A stretch of 64,000 bases of DNA from Ptiloglossa arizonensis. Lineage: Eukaryota > Arthropoda > Insecta > Hymenoptera > Colletidae. The notes under the pieces are model-generated. The model saw only the letters and a list, made by a program, of their open reading frames with translations, was not told where the DNA came from and did no database searches. Made by a program: the position numbers and the translations under genes. How positions within the stretch are numbered: the first letter of the stretch is position 1; each line of letters starts with the position of its first letter. The stretch covers positions 930,001-994,000 of the forward strand of contig NW_027478523.1 in the NCBI RefSeq assembly GCF_051014685.1, written 5' to 3'. Positions 1-9,847 of this stretch are shown here, piece by piece.

Positions 1-175
1 GGATTGGTCAATCCGTTCGCGAGATGTGGCAGTTTGGAGGTAAGAAACGCTTGAGAAACTCAAAATTTGCGCAGTTCTGATGCTTGTAACGAATAACTAG
101 AACGGCCTAGGGGAAAACTACGCATACCGTTGTAATCGGGCGAGTTTCTACTTTCAGATGCAACAGAAATTTTGC
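1..175 (+). repeat. Reference monomer with internal map
   Basis: First complete unit, used as the coordinate system for sub-elements. In the usual consensus: palindrome arm CGGATTG/CAATCCG spanning 175-15; NruI TCGCGA at 18-23 in most units; splice-donor-like GAG|GTAAG with the cut after 39; AGAAACTC at 54-61; A4T4 at 62-69; CTGAT at about 77-81; AvrII CCTAGG at 106-111; CENP-B-box-like 17-mer at 125-141; GAGTTTCT at 142-149; splice-acceptor-like TTTCTACTTTCAG ending at 157. This copy has AAATTTGCGC in place of the usual AAATTTTCGC, so its A4T4 block is altered. Confidence 0.9.
125..141 (+). promoter_or_regulatory. CENP-B-box-like 17-mer (representative copy)
   Basis: The unit reads TACCGTTGTAATCGGGC. 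Against the mammalian CENP-B box YTTCGTTGGAARCGGGA it matches 12 of 17 positions, and 7 of the 9 bases usually called essential (TTCG, A, CGGG); the two mismatches are the leading TT, here AC. The motif is present in nearly every unit, often with CCGATG in place of CCGTTG. Binding by a CENP-B or pogo-transposase-like protein is inference only. Confidence 0.35.
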
Positions 176-214
176 GGATCGGTCAATCCGTTCGCGAGAT
201 ATGGCAGTTTGGAG
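158..214 (+). other. Exon-like cassette (representative copy) bounded by splice-site consensus
   Basis: Upstream is TTTCTACTTTCAG, a good polypyrimidine tract plus AG acceptor match. Downstream is GAG|GTAAGA, an 8-of-9 match to the 5' splice-site consensus MAG|GTRAGT. The 57 nt between them begin with ATG, are a multiple of three, and read without a stop as 19 codons (MQQKFCGLVNPFARYGSLE or close). The next acceptor is 118 nt after the donor. The arrangement recurs in most units; many have a damaged donor (GAGATAAG, GCAGATAAG, GAGACAAG) and six have a lost acceptor (CAAATG). The cassette is also open in the other two forward frames, so openness alone proves nothing. No transcript evidence is available. 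Confidence 0.45.
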
Positions 215-360
215 GTAAGAAACGCTTGAGAAACTCAAAATTTTCGCAGTTCTGATGCTCGAAACGAATAACTAGAACCGCCTAGGGGAAAAGTGCGCAT
301 ACCGTTGTAATCGGGCGAGTTTCTACTTTCAGATGCAACAGAAATTTTGCGGATTGGTCA

Positions 361-990
361 ATCCGTTCGCTAGATATGGCAGTTTGGAGGTAAGAAACGC
401 TTGAGAAACTCAAAATTTTCGCAGTTCTGATGCTCGAAACGAATGAATAGACCGGCCTAGGGGAGAAGTACCCATACCGTTGTAATCGGGCGAGTTTCTA
501 CTTTCAGATGCAACAGAAATTTTGCGGATTGATCAATCCGTTCGCGAGATATGGCAGTTCCGAGATAAGAAACGCTTGAGAAACTCAAAATTTTCGCAGT
601 TCTGATGCTCGAAACGAGTAACTAGAACGGCCTAGGGGAAAAGTGCGCATACCGTTGTAATCGGGCGAGTTTCTACTTTCAGATGCAACAGAAATTTTGC
701 GGATTGATCGATCCGTTCGCGAGATATGGCAGTTTGGAGATAAGAAACGCTTGAGAAACTCAAAATTTTCGCAGTTCTGATGCTCGAAACGAATAACTGG
801 AACGGCCTAGGCGAAAACTACACATACCGTTGTAATCGGGCGAGTTTCTACTTTCAGATGCAACAGAAATTTTGCGGATTGGTCAATCCGTTCGCTAGAT
901 ATGGCAGTTTGGAGGTAAGAAACGCTTGAGAAACTCAAAATTTTCGCAGTTCTGATGCTCGAAACGAATAACTAGAACGGCCTAGGGGAA
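361..990 (+). repeat. Block related to 5475-6207 and 9850-10580
   Basis: Signature order: TTCGCTAGATA unit, GACCGGCC with AGTACCCATACC, TTCCGAGATAAG unit, GATCGATCCG unit, then another TTCGCTAGATA unit. This is the most diverged of the three copies (GAATGAATAG in place of GAATGACTAG). Confidence 0.65.
525..540. other. Perfect 16-bp palindrome at the monomer junction (representative TGATCA variant)
   Basis: CGGATTGATCAATCCG equals its own reverse complement. The commonest form, CGGATTGGTCAATCCG, keeps 7-bp arms around a central GT. The A variant is frequent in both left and middle domains and creates a BclI TGATCA site. In monomer coordinates it runs from 175 to 15 of the next unit. Confidence 0.9.
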
Positions 991-3536
991 AAGTACGCAT
1001 ACCGATGTAATCGGGCGAGTTTCTACTTTCAGATGCAACAGAAATTTTGCGGATTGGTCTATCCGTTCGCGAGATATGGCAGTTTGGAAGTAAGAAACGC
1101 TTGAGAAACTCAAAATTTTCGCAGTTCTGATGCTCGAAACGAATAACTGGAACGGTCTAGGGGAAAACTACACATACCGTTGTAATCGGGCGAGTTTCTA
1201 CTTTCAGATGCAACAGAAATTTTGCGGATTCGTCAATCCGTTCGCGAGATATGGCCGTTTGGATGTAAGAAGCGCTTGAGAAACTCGAAATTTTCGCAGT
1301 TCTGATGCTCGAAACGAATAACTGGAACGGCCTAGGGGAAAACTACACATACCGTTGTAATCGGGCGAGTCTCTACTTTCAGATGCAACAGAAATTTTGC
1401 GGATTGGTCAATCCGTTCGCGAGAAATGGTAGTTTGGAGGTAAGAAGCGCTTGAGAAACTCAAAATTTTCGCAGTTCTGATGCTCGAAACGAATAACTAG
1501 ACAGCCTAGGGGAAAAGTGCGCATACCGTTGTAATCGGGCGAGTTTCTACTTTCAGAAGCAACAGAAATTTTGCGGATTGGTCAATCCGTTCGCGAGATA
1601 TGGCAGTTTGGAGGTAAGAAACGCTTGAGAAACTCAAAATTTTCGCAGTTCTGATGCTCGAAATGAATAACTAGAACGGCCTAGGGGAGAAGTACGCATA
1701 CCGTTGTAATTGGTCGACTTTCTACTTTCAGATGCAACAGAAATTTTGCGGATTGATCAATCCGTTCGCGAGATATGGCAGTTTGGAAATAAGAAACGCT
1801 TGAGAAACTCAAAATTTTCGCAGTTCTGATGCTAGAAACGAGTAACTAGAACGGCCTAGGGGAAAAGTGCGCATACCGTTGTAATCGGGCGAGTTTCCAC
1901 TTTCAGATGCAACAGAAATTTTGCGGATTGGTCAATCCGTTCGCGAGATGTGGCAGTTTGGAGGTAAGAAACGCTTGAGAAACTCAAAATTTTCGCAGTT
2001 CTGATGCTCGAAACGAATAACTAGAACGGCCTAGGGGAAAAGTACGCATACCGATGTAATCGGGCGAGTTTCTACTTTCAGATGCAACAGAAATTTTGCG
2101 GATTGGTCTATCCGTTCGCGAGATATGGCTGTTTGGAAGTAAGAAACGCTTGAGAAACTCAAAATTTTCGCAGTTCTGATGCTCGAAACGAATAACTGGA
2201 ACGGTCTAGGGGAAAACTACACATACCGTTGTAATCGGGCGAGTATCTACTTTCAGATGCAACAGAAATCATGCGGATTGGTCAATCCGTTCGCGAGATA
2301 TGGCCGTTTGGATGTAAGAAACGCTTGAGAAACTCAAAATTTTCGCAGTTCTGATGCTCGAAACGAATAACTAGAACGGCCTAGGGGAAAAATGCGCATA
2401 CCGTTGTAATCGGGCGAGTTTCTACTTTCAGATGCAACAGAAATTTTGCGGATTGATCAATCCGTTCGCGAGATATGGCAGTTTAGAGATAAGAAACGCT
2501 TGAGAAACTCAAAATTTTCGCAGTTCTGATGCTCGAAACGAATGACTAGAACGGCCTAGGGGAGAAGTACGCATAGCGTTGTAATTGGGCGAGTTTCTAC
2601 TTTCAGATGCAACAGAAATTATGAGGATTGGTCAATCCGTTCGCGAGATATGGCCGTTTGGATGTAAGAAACGCTTGAGAAACTCAAAATTTTCGCAGTT
2701 CTGATGCTCGAAATGAATAACTAGAACGGCCTAGGGGAGAAGTACGCATACCGTTGTAATCGGGCGAGTTTCTACTTTCAGATGCAACAGAAATTTTGCG
2801 GATTAGTCAATCCGTTCGCGAGATGTGGCAGTTTGGAGGTAAGAAACGCTTGAGAAACTCAAAATTTTCGCAGTTCTGATGCTCGAAACGTATAACTAGA
2901 ACGGCCTAGGGGAAAAGTGCGCATACCGTTGAAATCGGGCGAGTTTCTACTTTCAGAAGCAACAGAAATTTTGCGGAATGATCATTCCGTTCGCGAGATA
3001 TGGCAGTTTGGAGATAAGAAACGCTTGAGAAACTCAAAATTTTCGCAGTTCTGATGCTCGAAACGAATGACTAGAACGGCCTAGGGGAAAACTACACCTA
3101 CCGTTGTAATCGGGCGAGTTTCTACTTTCAGATGCAACAGAAATTATGAGGATTGGACAATCCGTTCGCGAGATATGGCCGTTTGGATGTAAGAAACGCT
3201 TGAGAAACTCAAAATTTTCGCAGTTCTGATGCTCGAAACGAATAACTAGACGGCCTAGGGGAAAAGTGCGCATACCGTTGTAATCGGGCGAGTTTCTACT
3301 TTCAGAAGCAACGGAAATTTTGCGGATTGGTCAATCCGTTCGCGAGATATGGCAGTTTGGATGTAAGAAACGCTTGAGAAACTCAAAATTTTCGCAGTTC
3401 TGATGCTCGAAATGAATAACTAGAACGGCCTAGGGGAGAAGTACGCATACCGTTGTAATCGAGCGAGTTTCTACTTTCAGATGCAACAGAAATTTTGCGG
3501 ATTGGTCAATCCGTTCGCGAGATATGGCAGTTTGGA
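903..3536 (+). repeat. 15-monomer block, copy 1 (offset 5,774 bp)
   Basis: Rare variants occur in the same order in both copies: GGTCTATCC, GAGTCTCTAC, AGAAATGGTAG, AGACAGCC, TTGGTCGACTTTC, GAGTATCTAC with AAATCATGCGG, CATAGCG, AAATTATGAGG and the compensated palindrome. Local differences remain, the largest in the variable segment near 3,085-3,115. Confidence 0.9.
2974..2989. other. Compensated palindrome variant CGGAATGATCATTCCG
   Basis: Both arms differ from the usual form at paired positions (T to A on the left, A to T on the right), so the 16 bp remain a perfect palindrome. The only other copy I found, at 8748-8763, lies at the 5,774-bp duplication offset and so descends from the same event. 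Confidence 0.9.
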
Positions 3537-3805
3537 GGTAAGAAACGCTTGAGAAACTCAAAATTTGCGCAGTTCTGATGCTCGAAACGAATGACTAGAA
3601 CGGCCTAGGGGAGAAGTACGCATACCGTTGTAATCGGGCGAGTTTCTACTTTCAGATGCAACAGAAATTTTGCGGATTGATCGATCCGTTCGCGAGATAT
3701 GGCAGTTTGGAGATAAGAAACGCTTGAGAAACTCAAAATTTTCGCAGTTCTGATGCTCGAAACGAATAACTGGAACGGCCTAGGCGAAAACTACACATAC
3801 CGTTG

Positions 3806-4638
3806 TAATCGGGCGAGTTTCTACTTTCAAATGCAAAAGAAATTTTGGGGATTGGTCAATCCGTTCGCGAGATATGGCAGTTTGGAGGTAAGAAACGCTT
3901 GAGAAACTCAAAATTTTCGCAGTTCTGATGCTCGGAACGAATAACTGGAACGGGGTAGGGGAAAACTACACATACCGTTGTAATCGGGCGTGTTTCTACT
4001 TTCAGATGCAACAGAAATTTTGCGGATTGGACAATCCGTTCGCGAGATGTGGCAGTTTGGATGTAAGAAACGCTTGAGAAACTCAAAATTTTCGCAGTTC
4101 TGATGCTCGAAACGAATAACTAGAACGGCCTAGGGGAGAAGCTCGAATACCGTTGTAATCGGGCGAGTTTCTACATTCAGATGCAACAGAAATTTTGCGG
4201 ATTGATCAATCCGTTCGCGAGATATGGCAGTTTGGAGATAAGAAACGCTTGAGAAACTCAAAATTTTCGCAGTTCTGATGCTCGAAACGAATAACTGGAG
4301 CGGCCTAGGGGAAAACTACACATACCGTTGTAATCGGGCGAGTTTCTACTTTCAGATGCAACAGAAATTTTGCGGATTGGTCAATCCGTTCGCGAGATGT
4401 GGCAGTTTGGAGGTAAAAAACGCTTGAGAAACTCAAAATTTTCGCAGTTCTGATGCTCGAAACGAATAACTGGAACGGCCTAGGGGAAAACTACACATAC
4501 CGTTGTAATCGGGCGTGTTTCTACTTTCAGATGCAACAGAAATTTTGCGGATCGGGAGAATCCGTTCGCGGGATGTGTCAGTTTGGAGATAAGAAACGCT
4601 TGAGAAACTCAAAATTTTCGCAGTTCTGATGCTCGAAA
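3806..4638 (+). repeat. Block shared with 12556-13388 (offset 8,750 bp, 50 monomers)
   Basis: Begins with the AAATGCAAAAG / TTTTGGGG variant, then CTCGGAACG with GGGGTAGGGG, the GCTCGAATACC unit, GGAGCGG, GGTAAAAAACG and the 176-bp GATCGGGAGAATCC unit. Confidence 0.8.
3849..4023 (+). repeat. Diagnostic variant monomer preceded by AAATGCAAAAGAAATTTTGG
   Basis: The acceptor-like CAG of the preceding unit is changed to CAA and the junction reads TTTTGGGGATTGG. The unit then carries CTCGGAACG and ACGGGGTAGGGG, which destroys the AvrII site. Six copies in the window, all in the left domain: 3,849, 12,599, 14,000, 16,451, 19,426 and 23,625. A long minus-strand frame of 76 codons follows each. Confidence 0.85.
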
Positions 4639-5515
4639 CGAATAACTAGAACGACCTAGGGGAAAACTACACCTACCGTTGTAATCGGGCGAGTTTCTAC
4701 TTTCAGATGCAACAGAAATTTTGCGGATTGGTCAATCCGTTCGCGAGATATGGCCGTTTGGATGTAAGAAACGCTTGAGAAACTCAAAATTTTCGCAGTT
4801 CTGATGCTCGAAACGAGTAACTAGAACGGCCTAGGGGAAAAGTACGCATACCGTTGTAATCGGGCGAGTTTCTACTTTCAGATGCAACAGAAATTTTGCG
4901 GACTGGTCAATCCGTTCGCGAGATATGGCAGTTTGGAGGTAAGAATCGCTTGAGAAACTCAAAATTTTCGCAGTTCTGATGATCGAAACGAATAACTAGA
5001 ACGGCCTACGGGAAAACTACACCTACCGTTGTAATCGGGCGAGTTTCTACTTTCAGATGCAACAGAAATTTTGCGGATTGGTCAATCCGTTCGCGAGATA
5101 TGGCAGTTTGGATGTAAGAAACGCTTGAGAAACTCAAAATTTTCGCAGTTCTGATGCTCGAAACGAATGACTAGAACGGCCTAGGGGAGAAGTACCCATA
5201 CCGTTGTAATCGGGCGAGTTTCTACTTTTAGATGCAACAGAAATTTTGCGGATTGATCAATCCGTTCGCGAGATATGGCAGTTCCGAGATAAGAAACGCT
5301 TGAGAAACTCAAAATTTTCGCAGTTCTGATGCTCGAAACGAGTAACTAGAACGGTCTAGGCGAAAACTACACATACCGTTGTAATCGGGCGAGTTTCTAC
5401 TTTCAGATGCAACAGAAATTTTGCGGATTGGTCAATCCGTTCGCTAGATATGGCAGTTTGGATGTAAGAAACGCTCGAGAAACTCAAAATTTTCGCAGTT
5501 CTGATGCTCGAAACG
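4069..5515 (+). repeat. Eight-monomer block, copy 1 (offset 6,299 bp)
   Basis: Shares with 10368-11814 the order GCTCGAATACC, GGAGCGG, GGTAAAAAACG, GATCGGGAGAATCC with GGGATGTGTCAG, ACGACC, GACTGG with AAGAATCGC and GATGATCG, then AGTACCCATACC and TTCCGAGATAAG. Confidence 0.85.
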
Positions 5516-6207
5516 AATGACAAGACCGGCCTAGGGGAGAAGTACCCATACCGTTGTAATCGGGCGAGTTTCTACTTTCAGATGCAACAGAAATTTTGCG
5601 GATTGATCAATCCGTTCGCGAGATATGGCAGTTCCGAGATAAGAAACGCTTGAGAAACTCAAAATTTTCGCAGTTCTGATGCTCGAAACGAGTAACTAGA
5701 ACGGCCTAGGGGAAAAGTGCGCATACCGTTGTAATCGGGCGAGTTTCTACTTTCAGATGCAACAGAAATTTTGCGGATTGATCGATCCGTTCGCGAGATA
5801 TGGCAGTTTGGAGATAAGAAGCGCTTGAGAAACTCAAAATTTTCGCAGTTCTGATGCTCGAAACGAATAACTGGAACGGCATAGGCGAAAACTACACATA
5901 CCGTTGTAATCGGGCGAGTTTCTACTTTCAGATGCAACAGAAATTTTGCGGATTGGTCAATCCGTTCGCTAGATATGGCAGTTTGGAGGTAAGAAACGCT
6001 TGAGAAACTCAAAATTTTCGCAGTTCTGATGCTCGAAACGAATAACTAGAACGGCCTAGGGGAGAAGCTCGAATACCGTTGTAATCGGGCGAGTTTCTAC
6101 ATTCAGATGCAACAGAAATTTTGCGGATTGATCAATCCGTTCGCGAGATATGGCAGTTTGGAGATAAGAAACGCTTGAGAAACTCAAAATTTTCGCAGTT
6201 CTGATGC
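5475..6207 (+). repeat. Four-monomer block, copy 1 of a 4,373-bp-offset duplication
   Basis: Nearly identical to 9848-10580. It includes the TTCCGAGATAAG unit, the GATCGATCCG unit with AAGAAGCGC, and the GGCATAGGCG unit. A stop-free minus-strand frame of 117 codons lies in both copies and is a by-product of the shared sequence. Confidence 0.8.
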
Positions 6208-6676
6208 TTGAAACGAATAACTAGAACCGCCTAAGGGAAAAGTGCGCATACCGTTGTAATCGGGCGAGTTTCTACATTCAAATGCAACAGAAATTTTGCG
6301 GATTGATCAATCCGTTCGCGAGATATGGCAGTTTGGAGATAAGAAACGCTTGAGAAACTCAAAATTTTCGCAGTTCTGATGCTCGAAACGAATAACTGGA
6401 ACGGTCTAGGGGAAAACTACACATACCGTTGTAATCTGGCGAGTTTCCACTTTCAGATGCAACAGAAATTTTGCGGATTGGTCAATCCGTTCGCGAGATG
6501 TGGCAGTTTGGAGTTAAGAAACGCTTGAGAAACTCAAAATTTTCGCAGTTCTGATGCTCGAAACGAATAACTAGAACGGCCTAGGGGAAAAGTACGCATA
6601 CCGATGTAATCGGGCGAGTTTCTACTTTCAGATGCAACAGAAATTTTGCGGATTTGTCAATCCGTTCGCGAGATGT

Positions 6677-9310
6677 GGCAGTTTGGAGGTAAGAAACGCT
6701 TGAGAAACTCAAAATTTTCGCAGTTCTGATGCTCGAAACGAATAACTAGAACGGCCTAGGGGAAAAGTACGCATACCGATGTAATCGGGCGAGTTTCTAC
6801 TTTCAGATGCAACAGAAATTTTGCGGATTGGTCTATCCGTTCGCGAGATATGGCAGTTTGGAAGTAAGAAACGCTTGAGAAACTCAAAATTTTCGCAGTT
6901 CTGATGCTCGAAACGAATAACTGGAACGGTCTAGGGGAAAACTACACATACCGTTGTAATCGGGCGAGTTTCTACTTTCAGATGCAACAGAAATTTTGCG
7001 GATTCGTCAATCCGTTCGCGAGATATGGCCGTTTGGATGTAAGAAGCGCTTGAGAAACTCGAAATTTTCGCAGTTCTGGTGCTCGAAACGAATAACTGGA
7101 ACGGCCTAGGGGAAAACTACACATACCGTTGTAATCGGGCGAGTCTCTACTTTCAGATGCAACAGAAATTTTGCGGATTGGTCAATCCGTTCGCGAGAAA
7201 TGGTAGTTTGGAGGTAAGAAGCGCTTGAGAAACTCAAAATTTTCGCAGTTCTGATGCTCGAAACGAATAACTAGACAGCCTAGGGGAAAAGTGCGCATAC
7301 CGTTGTAATCGGGCGAGTTTCTACTATCAGAAGCAACAGAAATTTTGCGGATTGGTCAATCCGTTCGCGAGATATGGCAGTTTGGAGGTAAGAAACGCTT
7401 GAGAAACTCAAAATTTTCGCAGTTCTGATGCTCGAAATGAATAACTAGAACGGCCTAGGGGAGAAGTACGCATACCGTTGTAATTGGTCGACTTTCTACT
7501 TTCAGATGCAACAGAAATTTTGCGGATTGATCAATCCGTTCGCGAGATATGGCAGTTTGGAAATAAGAAACGCTTGAGAAACTCAAAATTTTCGCAGTTC
7601 TGATGCTAGAAACGAGTAACTAGAACGGTCTAGGGGAAAAGTGCGCATACCGTTGTAATCGGTCGAGTTTCCACTTTCAGATGCAACAGAAATTTTGCGG
7701 ATTGGTCAATCCGTTCGCGAGATGTGGCAGTTTGGAGGTAAGAAACGCTTGAGAAACTCAAAATTTTCGCAGTTCTGATGCTCGAAACGTATAACTAGAA
7801 CGGCCTAGGGGAAAAGTACGCATACCGATGTAATCGGGCGAGTTTCTACTTTCAGATGCAACAGAAATTTTGCGGATTGGTCTATCCGTTCGCGAGATAT
7901 GGCAGTTTGGAAGTAAGAAACGCTTGAGAAACTCAAAATTTTCGCAGTTCTGATGCTCGAAACGAATAACTGGAACGGTCTAGGGGAAAACTACACATAC
8001 CGTTGTAATCGGGCGAGTATCTACTTTCAGATGCAACAGAAATCATGCGGATTGGTCAATCCGTTCGCGAGATATGGCCGTTTGGATGTAAGAAACGCTT
8101 GAGAAACTCAAAATTTTCGCAGTTCTGATGCTCGAAACGAATAACTAGAACGGCCTAGGGGAAAAATGCGCATACCGTTGTAATCGGGCGAGTTTCTACT
8201 TTCAGATGCAACAGAAATTTTGCGGATTGATCAATCCGTTCGCGAGATATGGCAGTTTAGAGATAAGAAACGCTTGAGAAACTCAAAATTTTCGCAGTTC
8301 TGATGCTCGAAACGAATGACTAGAACGGCCTAGGGGAGAAGTACGCATAGCGTTGTAATTGGGCGAGTTTCTACTTTCAGATGCAACAGAAATTATGAGG
8401 ATTGGTCAATCCGTTCGCGAGATATGGCCGTTTGGATGTAAGAAACGCTTGAGAAACTCAAAATTTTCGCAGTTCTGATGCTCGAAATGAATAACTAGAA
8501 CGGCCTAGGGGAGAAGTACGCATACCGTTGTAATCGGGCGAGTTTCTACTTTCAGATGCAACAGAAATTTTGCGGATTAGTCAATCCGTTCGCGAGATGT
8601 GGCAGTTTGGAGGTAAGAAACGCTTGAGAAACTCAAAATTTTCGCAGTTCTGATGCTCGAAACGTATAACTAGAACGGCCTAGGGGAAAAGTGCGCATAC
8701 CGTTGAAATCGGGCGAGTTTCTACTTTCAGAAGCAACAGAAATTTTGCGGAATGATCATTCCGTTCGCGAGATATGGCAGTTTGGAGATAAGAAACGCTT
8801 GAGAAACTCAAAATTTTCGCAGTTCTGATGCTCGAAACGAATGACTAGAACGGCCTAGGGGAGAAGTACGCATAGCGTTGTAATCGGGCGAGTTTCTACT
8901 TTCAGATGCAACAGAAATTATGAGGATTGGTCAATCCGTTCGCGAGATACGGCCGTTTGGATGTAAGAAACGCTTGAGAAACTCAAAATTTTCGCAGTTC
9001 TGATGCTCGAAACGAATAACTAGACGGCCTAGGGGAAAAGTGCGCATACCGTTGTAATCGGGCGAGTTTCTACTTTCAGAAGCAACGGAAATTTTGCGGA
9101 TTGGTCAATCCGTTCGCGAGATATGGCAGTTTGGATGTAAGAAACGCTTGAGAAACTCAAAATTTTCGCAGTTCTGATGCTCGAAATGAATAACTAGAAC
9201 GGCCTAGGGGAGAAGTACGCATACCGTTGTAATCGGGCGAGTTTCTACTTTCAGATGCAACAGAAATTTTGCGGATTGGTCAATCCGTTCGCGAGATATG
9301 GCAGTTTGGA
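6677..9310 (+). repeat. 15-monomer block, copy 2 (offset 5,774 bp)
   Basis: Same ordered variants as the block at 903. It keeps AGTACGCATAGCG at about 8,860 where copy 1 has ACTACACCTACCG. The copies part at GGAAGTAAG (here) versus GGAGGTAAG. Confidence 0.9.
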
Positions 9311-9847
9311 AGTAAGAAACGCTTTAGAAACTCAAAATTTTCGCAGTTCTGATGCTCGAAACGAATAACTGGAACGGTCTAGGGGAAAACTACACATACC
9401 GTTGTAATCGGGCGAGTTTCTACTTTCAGATGCAACAGAAATTTTGCGGATTGGTCAATCCGTTCGCGAGATGTGGCAGTTTGGAGGTAAGAAACGCTTG
9501 AGAAACTCAAAATTTTCGCAGTTCTGATGCTCGAAACGAATAACTAGAACCGCCTAGGGGAAAAGTGCGCATACCGTTGTAATCGGGCGAGTTTCTACTT
9601 TCAGATGCAACAGAAATTTTGCGGATTGGTCAATCCGTTCGCGAGATGTGGCAGTTTGGAGGTAAGAAACGCTTGAGAAACTCAAAATTTTCGCAGTTCT
9701 GATGCTCGAAACGAATAACTAGAACCGCCTAGGGGAAAAGTGCGCATACCGTTGTAATCGGGCGAGTTTCTACTTTCTGATGCAACAGAAATTTTGCGGA
9801 TTGGTCAATCCGTTCGCTAGATATGGCAGTTTGGAGGTAAGAAACGC

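Noticed and set aside
22..50. tRNA or SINE origin (A-box-like TGGCAGTTTGGAGG, B-box-like GGTCAATCC)
   Set aside because: The A-box match fails at key positions, the B-box match lacks the TTCGA core, and their order and spacing are wrong for a pol III promoter. No cloverleaf could be drawn.
101..142. Bacterial-style promoter, terminator or ribosome-binding site within the unit
   Set aside because: GGAGG before ATA/ATG-like triplets and short dyads occur, but the context is a eukaryote-type satellite with no coding sequence downstream.
5659..6012. Minus-strand open frame of 117 codons, repeated identically at 10032-10385
   Set aside because: It is the satellite read in reverse over two monomers. 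The identity reflects the 4,373-bp-offset block duplication. 175 is not a multiple of three, so the frame shifts each unit and stops soon appear; there is no promoter and no recognised domain.
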